Under the pieces are notes generated by a model. The model had not been told where the DNA came from, searched no databases, and worked only from the letters and a program-made list of their open reading frames with translations. From NCBI RefSeq assembly GCF_038095975.1, contig NZ_CP146003.1:1008160-1072159 (forward strand): a stretch of DNA of 64,000 bases, given 5' to 3'. This DNA comes from Mesomycoplasma ovipneumoniae (GTDB lineage: Bacteria; Bacillota_I; Bacilli_A; Mycoplasmatales; Metamycoplasmataceae). This document shows, piece by piece, positions 43,038 to 53,659 of this stretch. A program made the position numbers and the translations under genes. Position 1 is the first letter of the stretch. The number at the start of each line of letters is the position of its first letter.

Positions 43038-44426
43038 TTATTTTTTATGTTTAAAACTTCAATTTAAATGTTTATATATTTGATTTAAGGCCAACTCTAG
43101 TTCGTGATTGTTGCTTTGTTTTAAATCATCGATTTTTCTAAGTGTAAAAATTATTGTCGAATGTTTTCTGTTGTTGAAAAATGACCCAACCTCATTGTGT
43201 GTTAAGTCAAGAATATTCTTAATTAATCAAATGGCAATATCACGGGCGTGAACTATATTTTTGTCTCTTTTTTCACTTTTTATATCGTTGACAGGAATTC
43301 CGTAATATTTAGAAACGCTCTGAATTATTAAATCAGGAGTGATTATTTGTTCAGTTTCATGTTTTTCTACAAAAATTTCAAGCATTTTTTGCTTGTCAAA
43401 ATAAATTTCGGTCTGAAATTTAATTCTATTTGTCTGAATGTAGAAAACAATTGACTTTAGCGCGCCCTCAAGTTCCCTGATTGAGTTTCGAAAGTGTTTT
43501 GAAAGAAATTCAAGCGCTTCAGTTGTCCAGATGTGCTTGTCCAAATTTTGCTCGCGCAATTTATGTGTAAAAATGCGCAAAAAGTCCTCTTTTTTGGGCT
43601 TATTTAGCTTTATATGCAGTCCTGAACCAAACCTTGTGATAAATCTTTCTTCAAAACCACCTAATAAAGAAGGCGATTTATCTGACGTAATAATCACAGT
43701 TTTATCATTTTCAATAAATTTGTTCAAAATTTCAAGTGCAACTATTGAAGTTTGGTGTTTATGGCCTAAACCTTGAATGTCATCAAATAAAAAAACGTCA
43801 ACTTGATTCAGTCACTCTAAAAAATCACTGATTTTATTGCTCTCACCGTTTTGCATTCAACCGGTTATGCAACTTATAAACTTATAATCATTAATGTAGA
43901 AAACTTTTTTGCCTTTTTCAGCAAGCAAGTTTCCGATGGCGTTAATAAAATGAGTTTTCCCTATCCCTGATGGTCCTGAAATAAAAATCGGCGAAAAATT
44001 GAGCTTTGTGTCGCTTATAATCGAATCGTAAATGCTAAAAATCTGGAAATTATAGTTAGACCTTATAAAGTTTTTAAAGGTAAATTTATTCAAAAAATTG
44101 TTTATTTTAAAGCTGCAATACTTGTTTTTTATAGTAAAATCCTGCACTTGTTTATGTTTTGCTATATAATTATTTTCATTATTAAAAGTCAAAACCTTAG
44201 AAATTTCAAGGTTAGAAATTGCCTTTTCTACAGTATCAATTCATCGAGAAATAACTTCTTGTTTTGCAATTTGGTCTGTAAAATCAACGATAATTTCGTT
44301 TTCGGTCTCGTTTACCACAAAAATTGTTTGAAAAAAATTGTTGTAAACCATTTTGTCATTTAATAGGTTTTCAATTTGTTGCCGAAGTTCTTGGGTTCTG
44401 ATTTTTATATTACTATTTGCTTTCAT
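43038..44426 (-). CDS. dnaA: Chromosomal replication initiator DnaA
   Basis: The protein is 462 residues. It binds origin boxes and loads the helicase. Order: N-terminal domain I (about 1-75), linker, AAA+ core with Walker A SGPSGIGKTHFINAIG, Walker B DVFLFDDIQGL, sensor ITSDKSPSLLGGFEERFITR, then domain IV with the box-binding helix HNEVGSFFNNRKHSTIIFTL. TGA-coded Trp occur at four or more places; the last TGA (about 43062) is read through to TAA, adding WSFKHKK. It is first of dnaA-dnaN, divergent from rpmH. Confidence 0.95.
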
Positions 44427-44607
44427 TTTTTTTGATTTTTCCTTCTTTTGTGGTAAAATTTAGAAACGTTTACTTTATTTTTATATAAGAATATAAAAAG
44501 TGTTAAAATTTAACTATACAATTTTGGGTGCAAGTCAACAAAATAACTATGTTTTTTTAAATTTTAGCAATATTTTTAAAAAAACAAATAAAACAAAAGG
44601 AGATATC
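44427..44607. other. Probable oriC region between dnaA and rpmH
   Basis: This is 181 bases of about 80% A+T between divergent dnaA and rpmH, the usual mollicute origin position. Gene orientation flips here: leftward genes are minus for 39 kb, rightward genes plus for 6 kb. No perfect DnaA box is visible, only AT-rich stretches such as TATTTTTATATAAGAATATA. The assignment rests on gene context. Confidence 0.5.
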
Positions 44608-44751
44608 ATGAAAAGAACATACCAACCAAATAAATTAAAACACATAAAAACTCATGGCTTCCGCGCACGTATGTCAACTGCTGACGGTAGAAAAATTTTA
44701 GCAGCTCGAAGATTAAAAGGTCGTAAAAGATTAACTGTATCAGATAAATAG
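44608..44751 (+). CDS. rpmH: 50S ribosomal protein L34
   Basis: The protein is 47 residues: [40 protein letters not shown], ending KRLTVSDK. Complete and typical. AAAAGGAG stands 7 bases before the ATG. First gene of the rpmH-rnpA-yidC run. Confidence 0.97.
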   Translation: MKRTYQPNKLKHIKTHGFRARMSTADGRKILAARRLKGRKRLTVSDK

Positions 44752-44765
44752 TTTTTAGGATAATT

Positions 44766-45104
44766 TTGCAAAAAATTCCGACTATTAAAAAAAATTGAGA
44801 ATTCCAAGCAATAATCGAATCTAAAAAACAGATAGTTACAAATTCTCTTATTCTTTATTATTCAAAATTTGCTTTTTTCGAAATTGGTATTTCAATTCCG
44901 AAAAAATTTGCTAATGCAGTTAAACGAAATTATTATAAAAGGCAAATCAAAAATATTCTTCATAGCCTTCAAAAAAATTGACCTTCTGCACCAAAATTTC
45001 GAGTAATTTTAATAACAAGAAAATCATTTTTAACACTTAATTTTAAAGAAAAAGAGAACGAAATTATTAAAATATTCAAAGAATTCCAAAAAAATGAAAA
45101 ATAA
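44766..45104 (+). CDS. rnpA: Ribonuclease P protein component
   Basis: The protein is 112 residues, the protein partner of RNase P RNA in tRNA 5' maturation. It has the RNR-type motif NAVKRNYYKRQIKNIL and the FEIGISIPKKFANAV strand before it. The start is probably the TTG at 44766, with AGGA seven bases upstream and 14 bases after rpmH; no ATG is available. TGA is Trp twice. It overlaps yidC by 11 bases. Confidence 0.88.
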
Positions 45105-46923
45105 ACAAACACGACCAAAGGCTTTTGATTACTTCCAGAACCAAAACGGTTCAAAAAAAAATAGCTTCAAAAACTTCAAATCTATTTTCAAATTTTTGAA
45201 AATCTTTTTTTACACTATTATTTTCGGAATTTCTCTAACCGGTTGTATTCAATCATTAGTTGTAAAAACTTCGCATAACGTTGGCGAAGCACTTGAGTTT
45301 TATAATTCTAAAGAAGAAATAACCCCCAATTATACAATTTTTAAAAAATCAGAAAATGAAAGCGCGCCTGGCATTGAATTAGCGACAAAAAACAATAACT
45401 TTTTGATTTCAGCTGACTCAAAAAAAGTAAATCAAAAAAGTATTTTAAACGTCTTAAGACAACAAATTGGAGATAAAAATTCAGATTTTGGTGAGTTTAA
45501 TTCACTTCTTTTGTTCCAAAATAATGAAAATGAATTTGAATATTTAAAAGGTGACAAAACTAATGAATTTATTTTTTTCAGTTCTGCACAAAAATCATAT
45601 GAGCAAAAAACTGTTTGAACTGAAATAAAACTTCCATCTCCAAAATATTTTAGTCAAAAAGCTGATAAAAATTATTTTGAAAGTCTGCAGAACGCCAAAA
45701 GTTTGCCTATTAATAATTTTAATTTTCAAAATAACAATGATACAGCCAACATAACTGAAAAAATTGACCAGTTTTTCTTTAAAATAGACAGTAAACTCCC
45801 GCCTGTTAATCGGAGTTATGCAACTTTTAGCCGTGATGTTCTTCAAGTTCTTTATAATAAATTAATTTCATTACCAGAATTTTCAAATAATAAACTGGAA
45901 AATGCAATTGAAGAATTTGAAACAAAAGCAGGAAAAGAAATTTCTCCTGAAACTGAAAAAATTATTTCTGGATACGCTGAATCTATAAAAAAAATAATTT
46001 TTCCTATTAATTTTTCCCGAATTGATATACAGAACAAAACTTACAACTGGAACAATAACGACGAAGAATTTGCAAGAAAAATTGCTTTCCAAAATCAAGT
46101 TCCATCATTCCCGATAGTTAGCTGGCTTGAGTCATGGAAATTAGGGCCTTTTTATGCAATGTTTGTTTACCCGATTTCTAAAATAATTACGTGAGTCACC
46201 TCGTCTCAGTCATTATCTGCCTGATCTGGTTGAATAACAATTTTGGCGATTTTAACAATCGTTGTAATAACAAAACTTATCTCTTTTGCTTTCAGATTTA
46301 AAACGATTTTTGGTCAAAATAAGCAAAATGAACTACAACTAAAAAAAGCTAAAATTGATGCAAAATACGAAAATTACAAAAAAAATAAAGTCATGCAACA
46401 ACGTCATCGACAAGAAGTTGCTGACCTTTATAAAAAGAATAATTTTTCACCATTTGCGCCTTTTTCCCAAATTTTAGTAACTATGCCTATTTTTATAGCT
46501 GTTTGACGAGCGCTCCAGGGAATTCCTAGCTTTAAAGTTACTTATTTTTTAGGTCTTGAATTAGCAGCAACTTCTTATCAAAAACTTTTTGATGGACAAT
46601 GAATTTATCTTCCAATAATAATTATTACGGTTATAGTTCAAGGATTGCAGCAAATAATTCCAAAACTTTTAAATAAAAATAAAACAAAAAGAATAATAAA
46701 TGCTCAGGAAAATGAAACATATAAAAAACAAGTAAAAACACAAAGAATCATGTCAATAATTTTTGTGTTTTTTGGAGTAATTTTTCAAGCTTCACTTCAA
46801 ATTTACTGAATTATTGGTGGTATTTGAGAAATTATGCAAGCACTTGGCGTTCATTATTTCCAAAAATCCAAGACTTATCGTGAAAAAGTTCAACCCTGAA
46901 TGCGTAGGAAAAAATGGATCTAA
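45094..46923 (+). CDS. yidC: YidC/Oxa1 membrane protein insertase
   Basis: The protein is 609 residues. It inserts membrane proteins with or after SecYEG. A basic N-terminus and one membrane segment (about 33-50, ending LTGC, lipobox-like) are followed by an extracytoplasmic region of about 290 residues. The Oxa1 core follows: WLESWKLGPFYAMFVYPISK, WITILAILTIVVITKLISF, a basic cytoplasmic loop with KKAKIDAKYENYKKNKVMQQ, then NFSPFAPFSQILVTMPIFIA, and two more segments. The large insertion is longer than in Bacillus SpoIIIJ. ATG 45094 lies in the end of rnpA. Confidence 0.92.
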
Positions 46924-47003
46924 TAATATAAATAAAGGTTTGCAAAAATTCGCTAAAATAGTATTAAATGTTTAAAAAGTTTAAAAATCTACGGAGATAC
47001 TAA

Positions 47004-49448
47004 ATGAATAACAAAATTTCACCTTGTATTTGAACACTTATTTCAAATACACACCTTCGAAAAGCGGAAAGTTTAGAAATATTAATTAAAGCACTTTATT
47101 TAAATAAAGAAGAAATAAACCCAAATTTTAAAAGTAAATGACTAAAAATTTACAAAAATAAAAACTGAAAACCAGTCGGAGATTTGAGCGAACACATAAG
47201 ATTAGCCTCTCAACTTGGGATAGCAAAAACAAATATTTTAGTTAATGGGCAGCAAAAACTTAATATTTTAGCTAAATTAATAAACAATGGAACAATAAAA
47301 GTTCGCGAATATATAAGCATTATTTTGTTTAATTTAGTTACTTTTATTAATGAAGAATATCGTCACTTGTTTAAAATGACGCTAGAATTGCTCAAAGAGA
47401 AAGAAAACCAACCAGTTTCAGTTGATGAAATTTTCGATAATTTTAATTTTGGAGAGCCTTTCTGCCCTGAATTTGATGAAAAACTTCAGCGTTATAATTT
47501 AACACAAAAAGACCACATTTTTTACATTCTAATTTCTGGTATCTTTTTTGAAGTGTTGTCTTTTCGTGAAAAAAGTCAACAATACAGCACAAAATTTTTT
47601 AAAATAAAACTTTTTGACTATTGATATTCAAGAATTGACGAACTAATAAGTAAATGTAACAACCAATTAGAATCATATAATTTTGAAAAAGCAAGCGCTG
47701 TAAGGCTAGATCCGGAAAAATGATCTAATTATTTAACCTCAAATTCGCAAACAAATTATGACTATATAATAAGTGTTCTGAAAAATAAAACACAAGAAAT
47801 ACCTTCAGTTTTAGCTACAAATGAACCTACAAACGAAACTCAGACCGAAAAAGAATATACTCAGGACGACTCAACATCCCAAAACCAAGTTTTAGATCAA
47901 ACTGAACAACCAGAGACAATAACTGAGTTAAACGAACCTGAAATTAAAATCGTCGAAGAGACAATCAAACCCGCTGAAAAAAAGTGTAATTTAGGCGAAT
48001 TTTCTCAATTTTATACACCTGAATTTGATAGTCAAAGTTGCTGTGAAAATGATCTTAAAACTTTATCAAAAAATCAAAATTATCCTATGAATTTAGGCGT
48101 AATTTTAGATTCTCAAGCAACATATTGACCTGGAAACACTGAGAAAAATCTCGAAAATTCAGGCGAAGAATATTCAACTAAAACAAAAAAATCTTTATCT
48201 GGCATTTTACATTCTTCTGAAATTCTTTCCTGTCCTTGTGAAAATTCACAAACTAGCAATTCAAAATCAGTAAATTCAAATTCAACTAAAATTGAAGACA
48301 GCAAAACATCTGAACAAAAAACAGAACAGCTAGAAAAAGACTCCGTAGATTCAGAAAAAATTTGCTATTTACCGACAGAATCACAAACCCAAATTAATAA
48401 TGTAAAACTCCCAGCTTCTACATTTTTAAAGTCCAGAGAGCATTATTACAATTATTTTATTAACAACGTATATAAATTAATTGACTTTTCAATCAAAAAT
48501 TTACTAAATCAACCCAAATTTAAACAAAATTTTTTCAACTTATTAGAGAAAAGAAAAATTAATGACGAAATCACAATAAGTCAAAAACAAACAAAAATAA
48601 TGTCTGGTAAGAATATATTTTTAATTTCCCCATCCCAAAACCAGATTTATGACGAAATTAAAAACAATATTTTTAAACACGATTTGGACAAAAACAACTA
48701 TGAAATAGCAACTTTTTCTGATAATTACACTATTCAAGATTTTGTTGGTTATAGTGATTTTAGTGTTGATGAAAAAAATCAGGCTAATTTTATTCCAGGT
48801 CCATTTTCACGGATTTTGAGAACCTCATTTTGAAATCTAGATAAAAAATATTTCTTAATTCTTGAAAACATGGATAAACAAGCTGGAATTGATTTAGTTT
48901 CACAACTAAAACCGCTCTTTTATCGCGATGAAAAAGCTAGCAGCTTTTTTTCAATTTCACTCCCAGATATTTCTTCATATGTTTTTTTAAATGAGGACCA
49001 AAAAATTTATATTCCGGCAAACCTTACAATTATTGCAACTGCTGTTGTCGATGTTGAAAATCAAGAATTTGACTTTCCGGTTGATTTACTAGAAAATTGA
49101 GATTTTAAACATTTGCCTAACAAAAAGCAAGCAAACATTTTACCAAAAAAAGAAATTTGTGACACCGGTTTGAATTGAGATGATTTTTTAAGGGTTTTAG
49201 AAAACCAACTCGCCAATAAAAATCAAGACTACATTTTACAACTTCCTTTTGAAATAGATCAAAATATATTGCAAAATCCGGATCTTTTTGCTAACAAAGT
49301 GCTATTTTTCTTATGAAGTTTTACCTTTAAAAATAAAAGAGAACTAATTTTTATCTACAACTCATTTTTAACTTTGGCAAATAAATTCATTAATTCCGAA
49401 GGAACAGAGCGCCTAAAAATCTTTAAAGCTAATTTTTTTGAGTCGTAA
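47004..49448 (+). CDS. Large protein with degenerate McrB-like AAA+ region
   Basis: The protein is 814 residues, start ATG 47004 behind ACGGAG. The N-terminal 230 residues are helical and unassigned. About 250-460 is Glu/Ser/Thr/Asn-rich and probably disordered. From about 530 the sequence follows the McrB-type AAA+ layout: FSDNYTIQDFVGYSDFSVDE, then NFIPGPFSRILRTSFW, YFLILENMDKQAGIDLVSQL, IYIPANLTIIATAV. The P-loop position reads GKNIFLISPSQNQI, with no GxxxxGK[ST], and the Walker B acid is altered (LILENMD for LIIDEIN). So ATP hydrolysis is doubtful. There is no nuclease partner nearby. Confidence 0.6.
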
Positions 49449-49486
49449 AATGTATTAATTTTAGAAGAATTTATTTAAATTTAACT

Positions 49487-50569
49487 ATGAATTTTAACAA
49501 AAAAGTAAAAAAAATTTTTCGGCATTTTCTATTTAGTAGTTTTTGAATACCACAAACTATTTTTATCATAGCCTCATGTGGAGATACTGATAAAACTGAT
49601 GATGGGTTTAAAAATCCAATAGGTCTGGGCGTTCAAAATGCTGTAAATTTGAAAAAATTCATTAATTCAGAGAGTTTAATTGAAATTCCTGCCGAAAAAC
49701 AGCAGCAAATATACGAGCAAAAAGATTCACAATTTTACCTACTTAATCTAACGGATGCTCCAAAAATTTCAAATTCACAAAAAATAGATCCCGAATATAT
49801 ATCAAGATTCAGTCCAAATTCGGAAATAACATACTTAAATTTAATAAATCGCTACTACAATTCTAAGCAACTTCAAAAAACTAAGCGCCAATTAAATCAA
49901 GGCCCTGACTCAATTTATGTCCCAACTGTGGCTGAAAATGCAAAGGATTTTTGGTTTGTTTATTTAATTCCAACTTCAGTTGGTTTCACAGAATTTGAAC
50001 AAAACGGCCAAAAAATCAGCATACCTGAAACTTCAACAAAATTTCCTCGAACCTTAACTCCGTATTCTTCTATTGAGTTAAAATTGCTAAAAAAAGATCT
50101 AATTTCAAACGATAACAAGAACTATTTGCAAATAAATGTTAATCAAATGCTTAATTCTTTTGCTTATAAAAGAAAAGATCCTAACGATCCCCAAAGTACA
50201 GAAAAAAATTTATTTGGCTTTCTTGAATCAGAAACATTCCCTAATTACAAGCTTTATTTAAAAAATATTGATTTTGAAAAAAAAGAAATCACTTTCACAT
50301 TAGATGAAAAACAAAACAATCTAAAACACGAAATAACGCAAAAAAATTCCCTAGATTCAAACATTTCAGTGATTAATTTGGAGTATAAATCTGATAAATA
50401 TGAAAAAAACGCTAATCCCGAAGCATTTTTTTCTAAAACAAAAGATCCAAAAGATAAATTATCAGATTATCCGTTTGTTAGATTTTTTACCCAAACTTTT
50501 GTTGTTCCTTTTGAAGGTAAAACAACTAACTTTGACAATAATTTTTCTATAATAATCGAAAAAAAATAG
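49487..50569 (+). CDS. Lipoprotein, unknown function
   Basis: The protein is 360 residues. A basic start and hydrophobic stretch (KKVKKIFRHFLFSSFWIPQT) end at lipobox IIASC, so a lipid-anchored surface protein is expected. The mature part is polar with many Asn, Lys, Ser and Phe; I recognise no domain. One TGA is Trp inside the signal. It lies 38 bases after the AAA+ gene. The last codons lie in the left duplication bordering element B. Confidence 0.75.
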
Positions 50570-50587
50570 TTTATTTTTTCGTAAAAT
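50551..50587. repeat. Left direct repeat bordering element B
   Basis: About 36 bases beginning ATAATCGAAAA and ending TTTTTTCGTAAAAT recur, with a few changes, at 51163-51199. This fits an aged target-site duplication. It contains the end of the lipoprotein gene. Confidence 0.6.
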
Positions 50588-50611
50588 CCCGATTTTCCCA
50601 CTTTGATGAGA

Positions 50612-50647
50612 TAATCTTAGAAAAGCGTCCGATTTTGGCGCTTTTTT
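50612..50647 (+). terminator. Terminator of the lipoprotein gene
   Basis: AAAAGCG ... CGCTTTTTT, in the left arm of element B, 43 bases after the lipoprotein stop. The element provides the stop signal. Confidence 0.6.
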
Positions 50648-51078
50648 AACTTTTTTTGTAAAAGTTAAATACTATTTTAAAACACTAGCAAAAATCAATT
50701 TATGGACAAAACAACAAAAACCATAAAAAAATACAACTACTATTTAAACTCAATGCAAATAGAAAACTCGTTTTTATTTGCAGCGAGCCTAAAAAAACAT
50801 ATGAAGTTTTGAAAGAACAATAACCAAAAGCCCTAAATTTATAAATTTCTAAACGGGTAAATTTAAGGCACTCCATTATATTTAAAAACATAATGGATAA
50901 TTCGCATTTTCTAATTTTTATGGTAAAAACATAATTAATTCCCCCTTAATTCAATATCAAAATTTATTAATTCATTCTTAAGTGAACTTGATTATAACAT
51001 AACTTTATTTTTTACCAAACATTTTTTTTTTTTTTTGCAAATGGTTAATTTTAAAATAATAAAAATTAAGATTTTAGC

Positions 51079-51137
51079 ACAAAAAACCCGAATTTACGGG
51101 TATTTTTTTATATTCAGATTCACTAAAAAGTGAATTT
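51079..51137 (-). terminator. Terminator hairpins of valS, in the right arm of element B
   Basis: ACCCG AATTT ACGGGT with flanking A and T runs (51080-51109), plus TTCACT AAAA AGTGAA (51119-51134). They stand 44-100 bases after the valS stop. Confidence 0.65.
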
Positions 51138-51162
51138 TCGCCATCAAACCCGGAAACTTAGG

Positions 51163-51199
51163 ATAATCGAAAAAAATAAACTATTTTTTTTCGTAAAAT
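51163..51199. repeat. Right direct repeat bordering element B
   Basis: This is the partner of 50551-50587; it spans the end of valS. The A-run and T-run lengths differ between the two. Confidence 0.6.
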
Positions 51200-53649
51200 T
51201 CTAATTTTTCTTTAAATTTCTTAAGTTTTTCGCGTTCTTGTTCAACTTTTTCTTTAGGCGCTTTTTCGACAAATTTTTGATTAGAAAGTAAAGTTTCTGC
51301 CCTTAAAATTTCGCTTTTTAAGAACTGAATTTCTTTTTTATCGTTTTCTTCTTGCGCTTTTTTTACTTCGTCAGGAATTTTAAGCGAAATTTTAAATTTT
51401 TTGGTTTTGATAATAAACTCGTTGTTTGGAACCCATTTTCCAAAAACCAACTTACTAATAATTTCAATTTCTTCTTTTTGGAACTCGGCATCAAGAACAC
51501 AAAATTCCAACATAATTTTTTTTGAAATCTGTAAATTTTCACGGTAAAATCTTAAACTATCAATAATTTCAAGGATATTTTCGACCTTTTGATTGTCACT
51601 AAATTGCCTAACTCTAGGCATTTTTTGTTCTAAAATTTCCTCGTCAAAAATTTCTTCCATCAAAAAATCAGTCAAAAAAGGCATAAAAGGGTGCAAAATT
51701 ATCAAAACACTTTTTAATAATTTTCTAGCGTAAAAACCATTTTGTCTAGTTTTAATTAATTCTATATAACGAGAAGAAAAATCCCCAAAGATAAAATTAT
51801 TAATTTCAGTACCAATCACGCTAAAATTATATTTTTTAATGTTTTTTACAATTTGTTTTTTAAAATCGTAAATTTTACCTTCCATTCAAAAGTCGATAAA
51901 ATCTGGTTTTCTATAAGAATTATCTAAACTTTTAATGTATTTGGCAATATTTCAAAGTTTATTGCTTAAATTTCAAGCTGAATTTAATTTTTCAATGCTA
52001 AACCTTATATCTTTTCCCGGGCTAGAATTAAAAAGAAGCATTTGTCGTAGAGAATCTGAGCCGTATTTTTCAATTATTTCCATAGGATCAATGCCGTTTC
52101 CGAGTGATTTTGACATTTTTCGCCCTTCTTCATCACGAATAAGGCCGTGAAGCAGAACTTTTTCAAAAGGTTTTTTATCCATGACAAAAAGAGAGGAAAA
52201 ATACATTCTAGCAACTCAGAAAAACAAGATATCTCACCCAGTAACGAGCAAATTTGTCGGAAAATAGGACTTAATTAATTCAGAATTATTAGGCCATCCT
52301 AAAAAAGAAAAGGTGCTAATTCCTGATGAAAATCAAGTATCAAGAACGTCTGGATCTTGAGTTCAACCTTGGCCAGGTGATGTTATTTGAACCTTAAATT
52401 CGTCATTTTTATACCAAACAGGGATTCTGTGACCTCATCAAAGTTGGCGCGAAATAGTTCAGTCGTGGATTTTATCGAATCATTTTCTTAAATTTTTCTC
52501 AAATCCGCGTGGGTAAAATAAAATTTTATCTTTTGAATTCAGGTGGGAAATTAAAGACTGAGCTAGTTCATCCATTTTGACAAATCACTGTGGTTTTTTA
52601 AGAATTTCGACAATTTCGCCACTTCTTTGTGAAAAGCCGACATTTGAAACAACGTCTTCGACTTTAATTAAAAGGTCTTCATTGTCAAGTTTTTTTGCGA
52701 TTAAATCTCTGGCCTCAAATCGATTTTTACCTTCAAATTCAAGGGTATTTTTATTTAAATTACCATAGTCATCAATGCAATCTTCGGCAGAAAGGCCGTT
52801 TTTTTCTAGAATTTCAAAGTCTAAAATTGAATGAGCCGAAACTTTCATGACACCAGAGCCAAAATCTTGGGCAACATTTGAATCGCCAATAATTTTTATG
52901 ATTTTTTTAGTCAAAGGATGAATAACTTCTTTGCCAATAAAGCCTGAATATCTTTTATCTTTTGGATTTACGGCTAGAACAACGTCGGACGAAATAGTCT
53001 CAATTCTTGTTGTTGCCACGGTCAAAAATTCGCTTGAGTCTCTCAAAAAGTACTTTAAATAGTACATTTTTTGATTTACAGGTTTGTTGATAACCTCAAT
53101 ATTTGAAAGTGCGGTTTGTAATTTTGGATCCCAATTTATCGCTCTTTTTCCGCGATAAATCAATTTTTTTTCTCATAATTTGATAAAAAAATTTGAAACA
53201 GCGACCTGAGCCTCACTGTCAAGCGTAAATCTTTCTTTGGAATAATCAAAGGCAATTCCTAATTTATTTCACTGTTCTTTGATTTTTAGATATTGCCGAT
53301 CTTTTCACTCATAGCATTTTTGGATAAATTTTTGGCGGCCTAAGTCGAATTTAGAGATATTTTTTTCGGCTAAAAAAGCTTCAACTTTTGCCTGAGTAGC
53401 AATTCCAGCATGATCAACACAAGGCAATAAAAGTACATCAAAACCTTGAAGTTTATGAAATCTAATCAAGGAATCTTGAATAAAAATATTTCAAGCATGA
53501 CCTAAATGCAAGTGTCCTGTAACATTTGGGGGCGGACTTATGATGGAAAAAGGTTTTTTTGGATTTGTGCTAGCATAAAAAAAACGCTTATCAAGTCATT
53601 TTTGGTTTCTATTTTTTTCAACTGTTTTATGATTATATTTATTTTCCAT
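51181..53649 (-). CDS. valS: Valyl-tRNA synthetase
   Basis: The protein is 822 residues. Seen: [15 protein letters not shown] (HIGH), [20 protein letters not shown], the editing domain with [38 protein letters not shown] (KMSKS), anticodon-binding helices, and a C-terminal coiled-coil arm ([20 protein letters not shown]). It charges tRNA-Val and edits Thr. More than ten TGA codons are Trp. GGTG stands before the ATG at 53649, ten bases after the unknown gene. Confidence 0.96.
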
Positions 53650-53659
53650 GATTCACCGC

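Larger units (their letters stand above)
50588..51162. mobile_element. Transposon-like element B (575 bp, non-coding copy)
   Basis: The ends CCCGATTTTCCCACTTT and AAACCCGGAAACTTAGG are imperfect inverted repeats related to the perfect ends of element C. The interior matches copy A nearly base for base, including GGATAATTCGCATTTTCT and a 15-T run (51022-51036). On the minus strand a TATAAT and a GGGGG site precede an ATG that stops at once in B but in copy A opens MFLRKKSENANYPLYF before a stop; both are decayed frames. It lies between convergent genes. Confidence 0.78.

Noticed and set aside
50700..50891. 63-codon frame within element B
   Set aside because: Broken in copy A by stops; no coding signs; overlaps a degraded start region in another frame.
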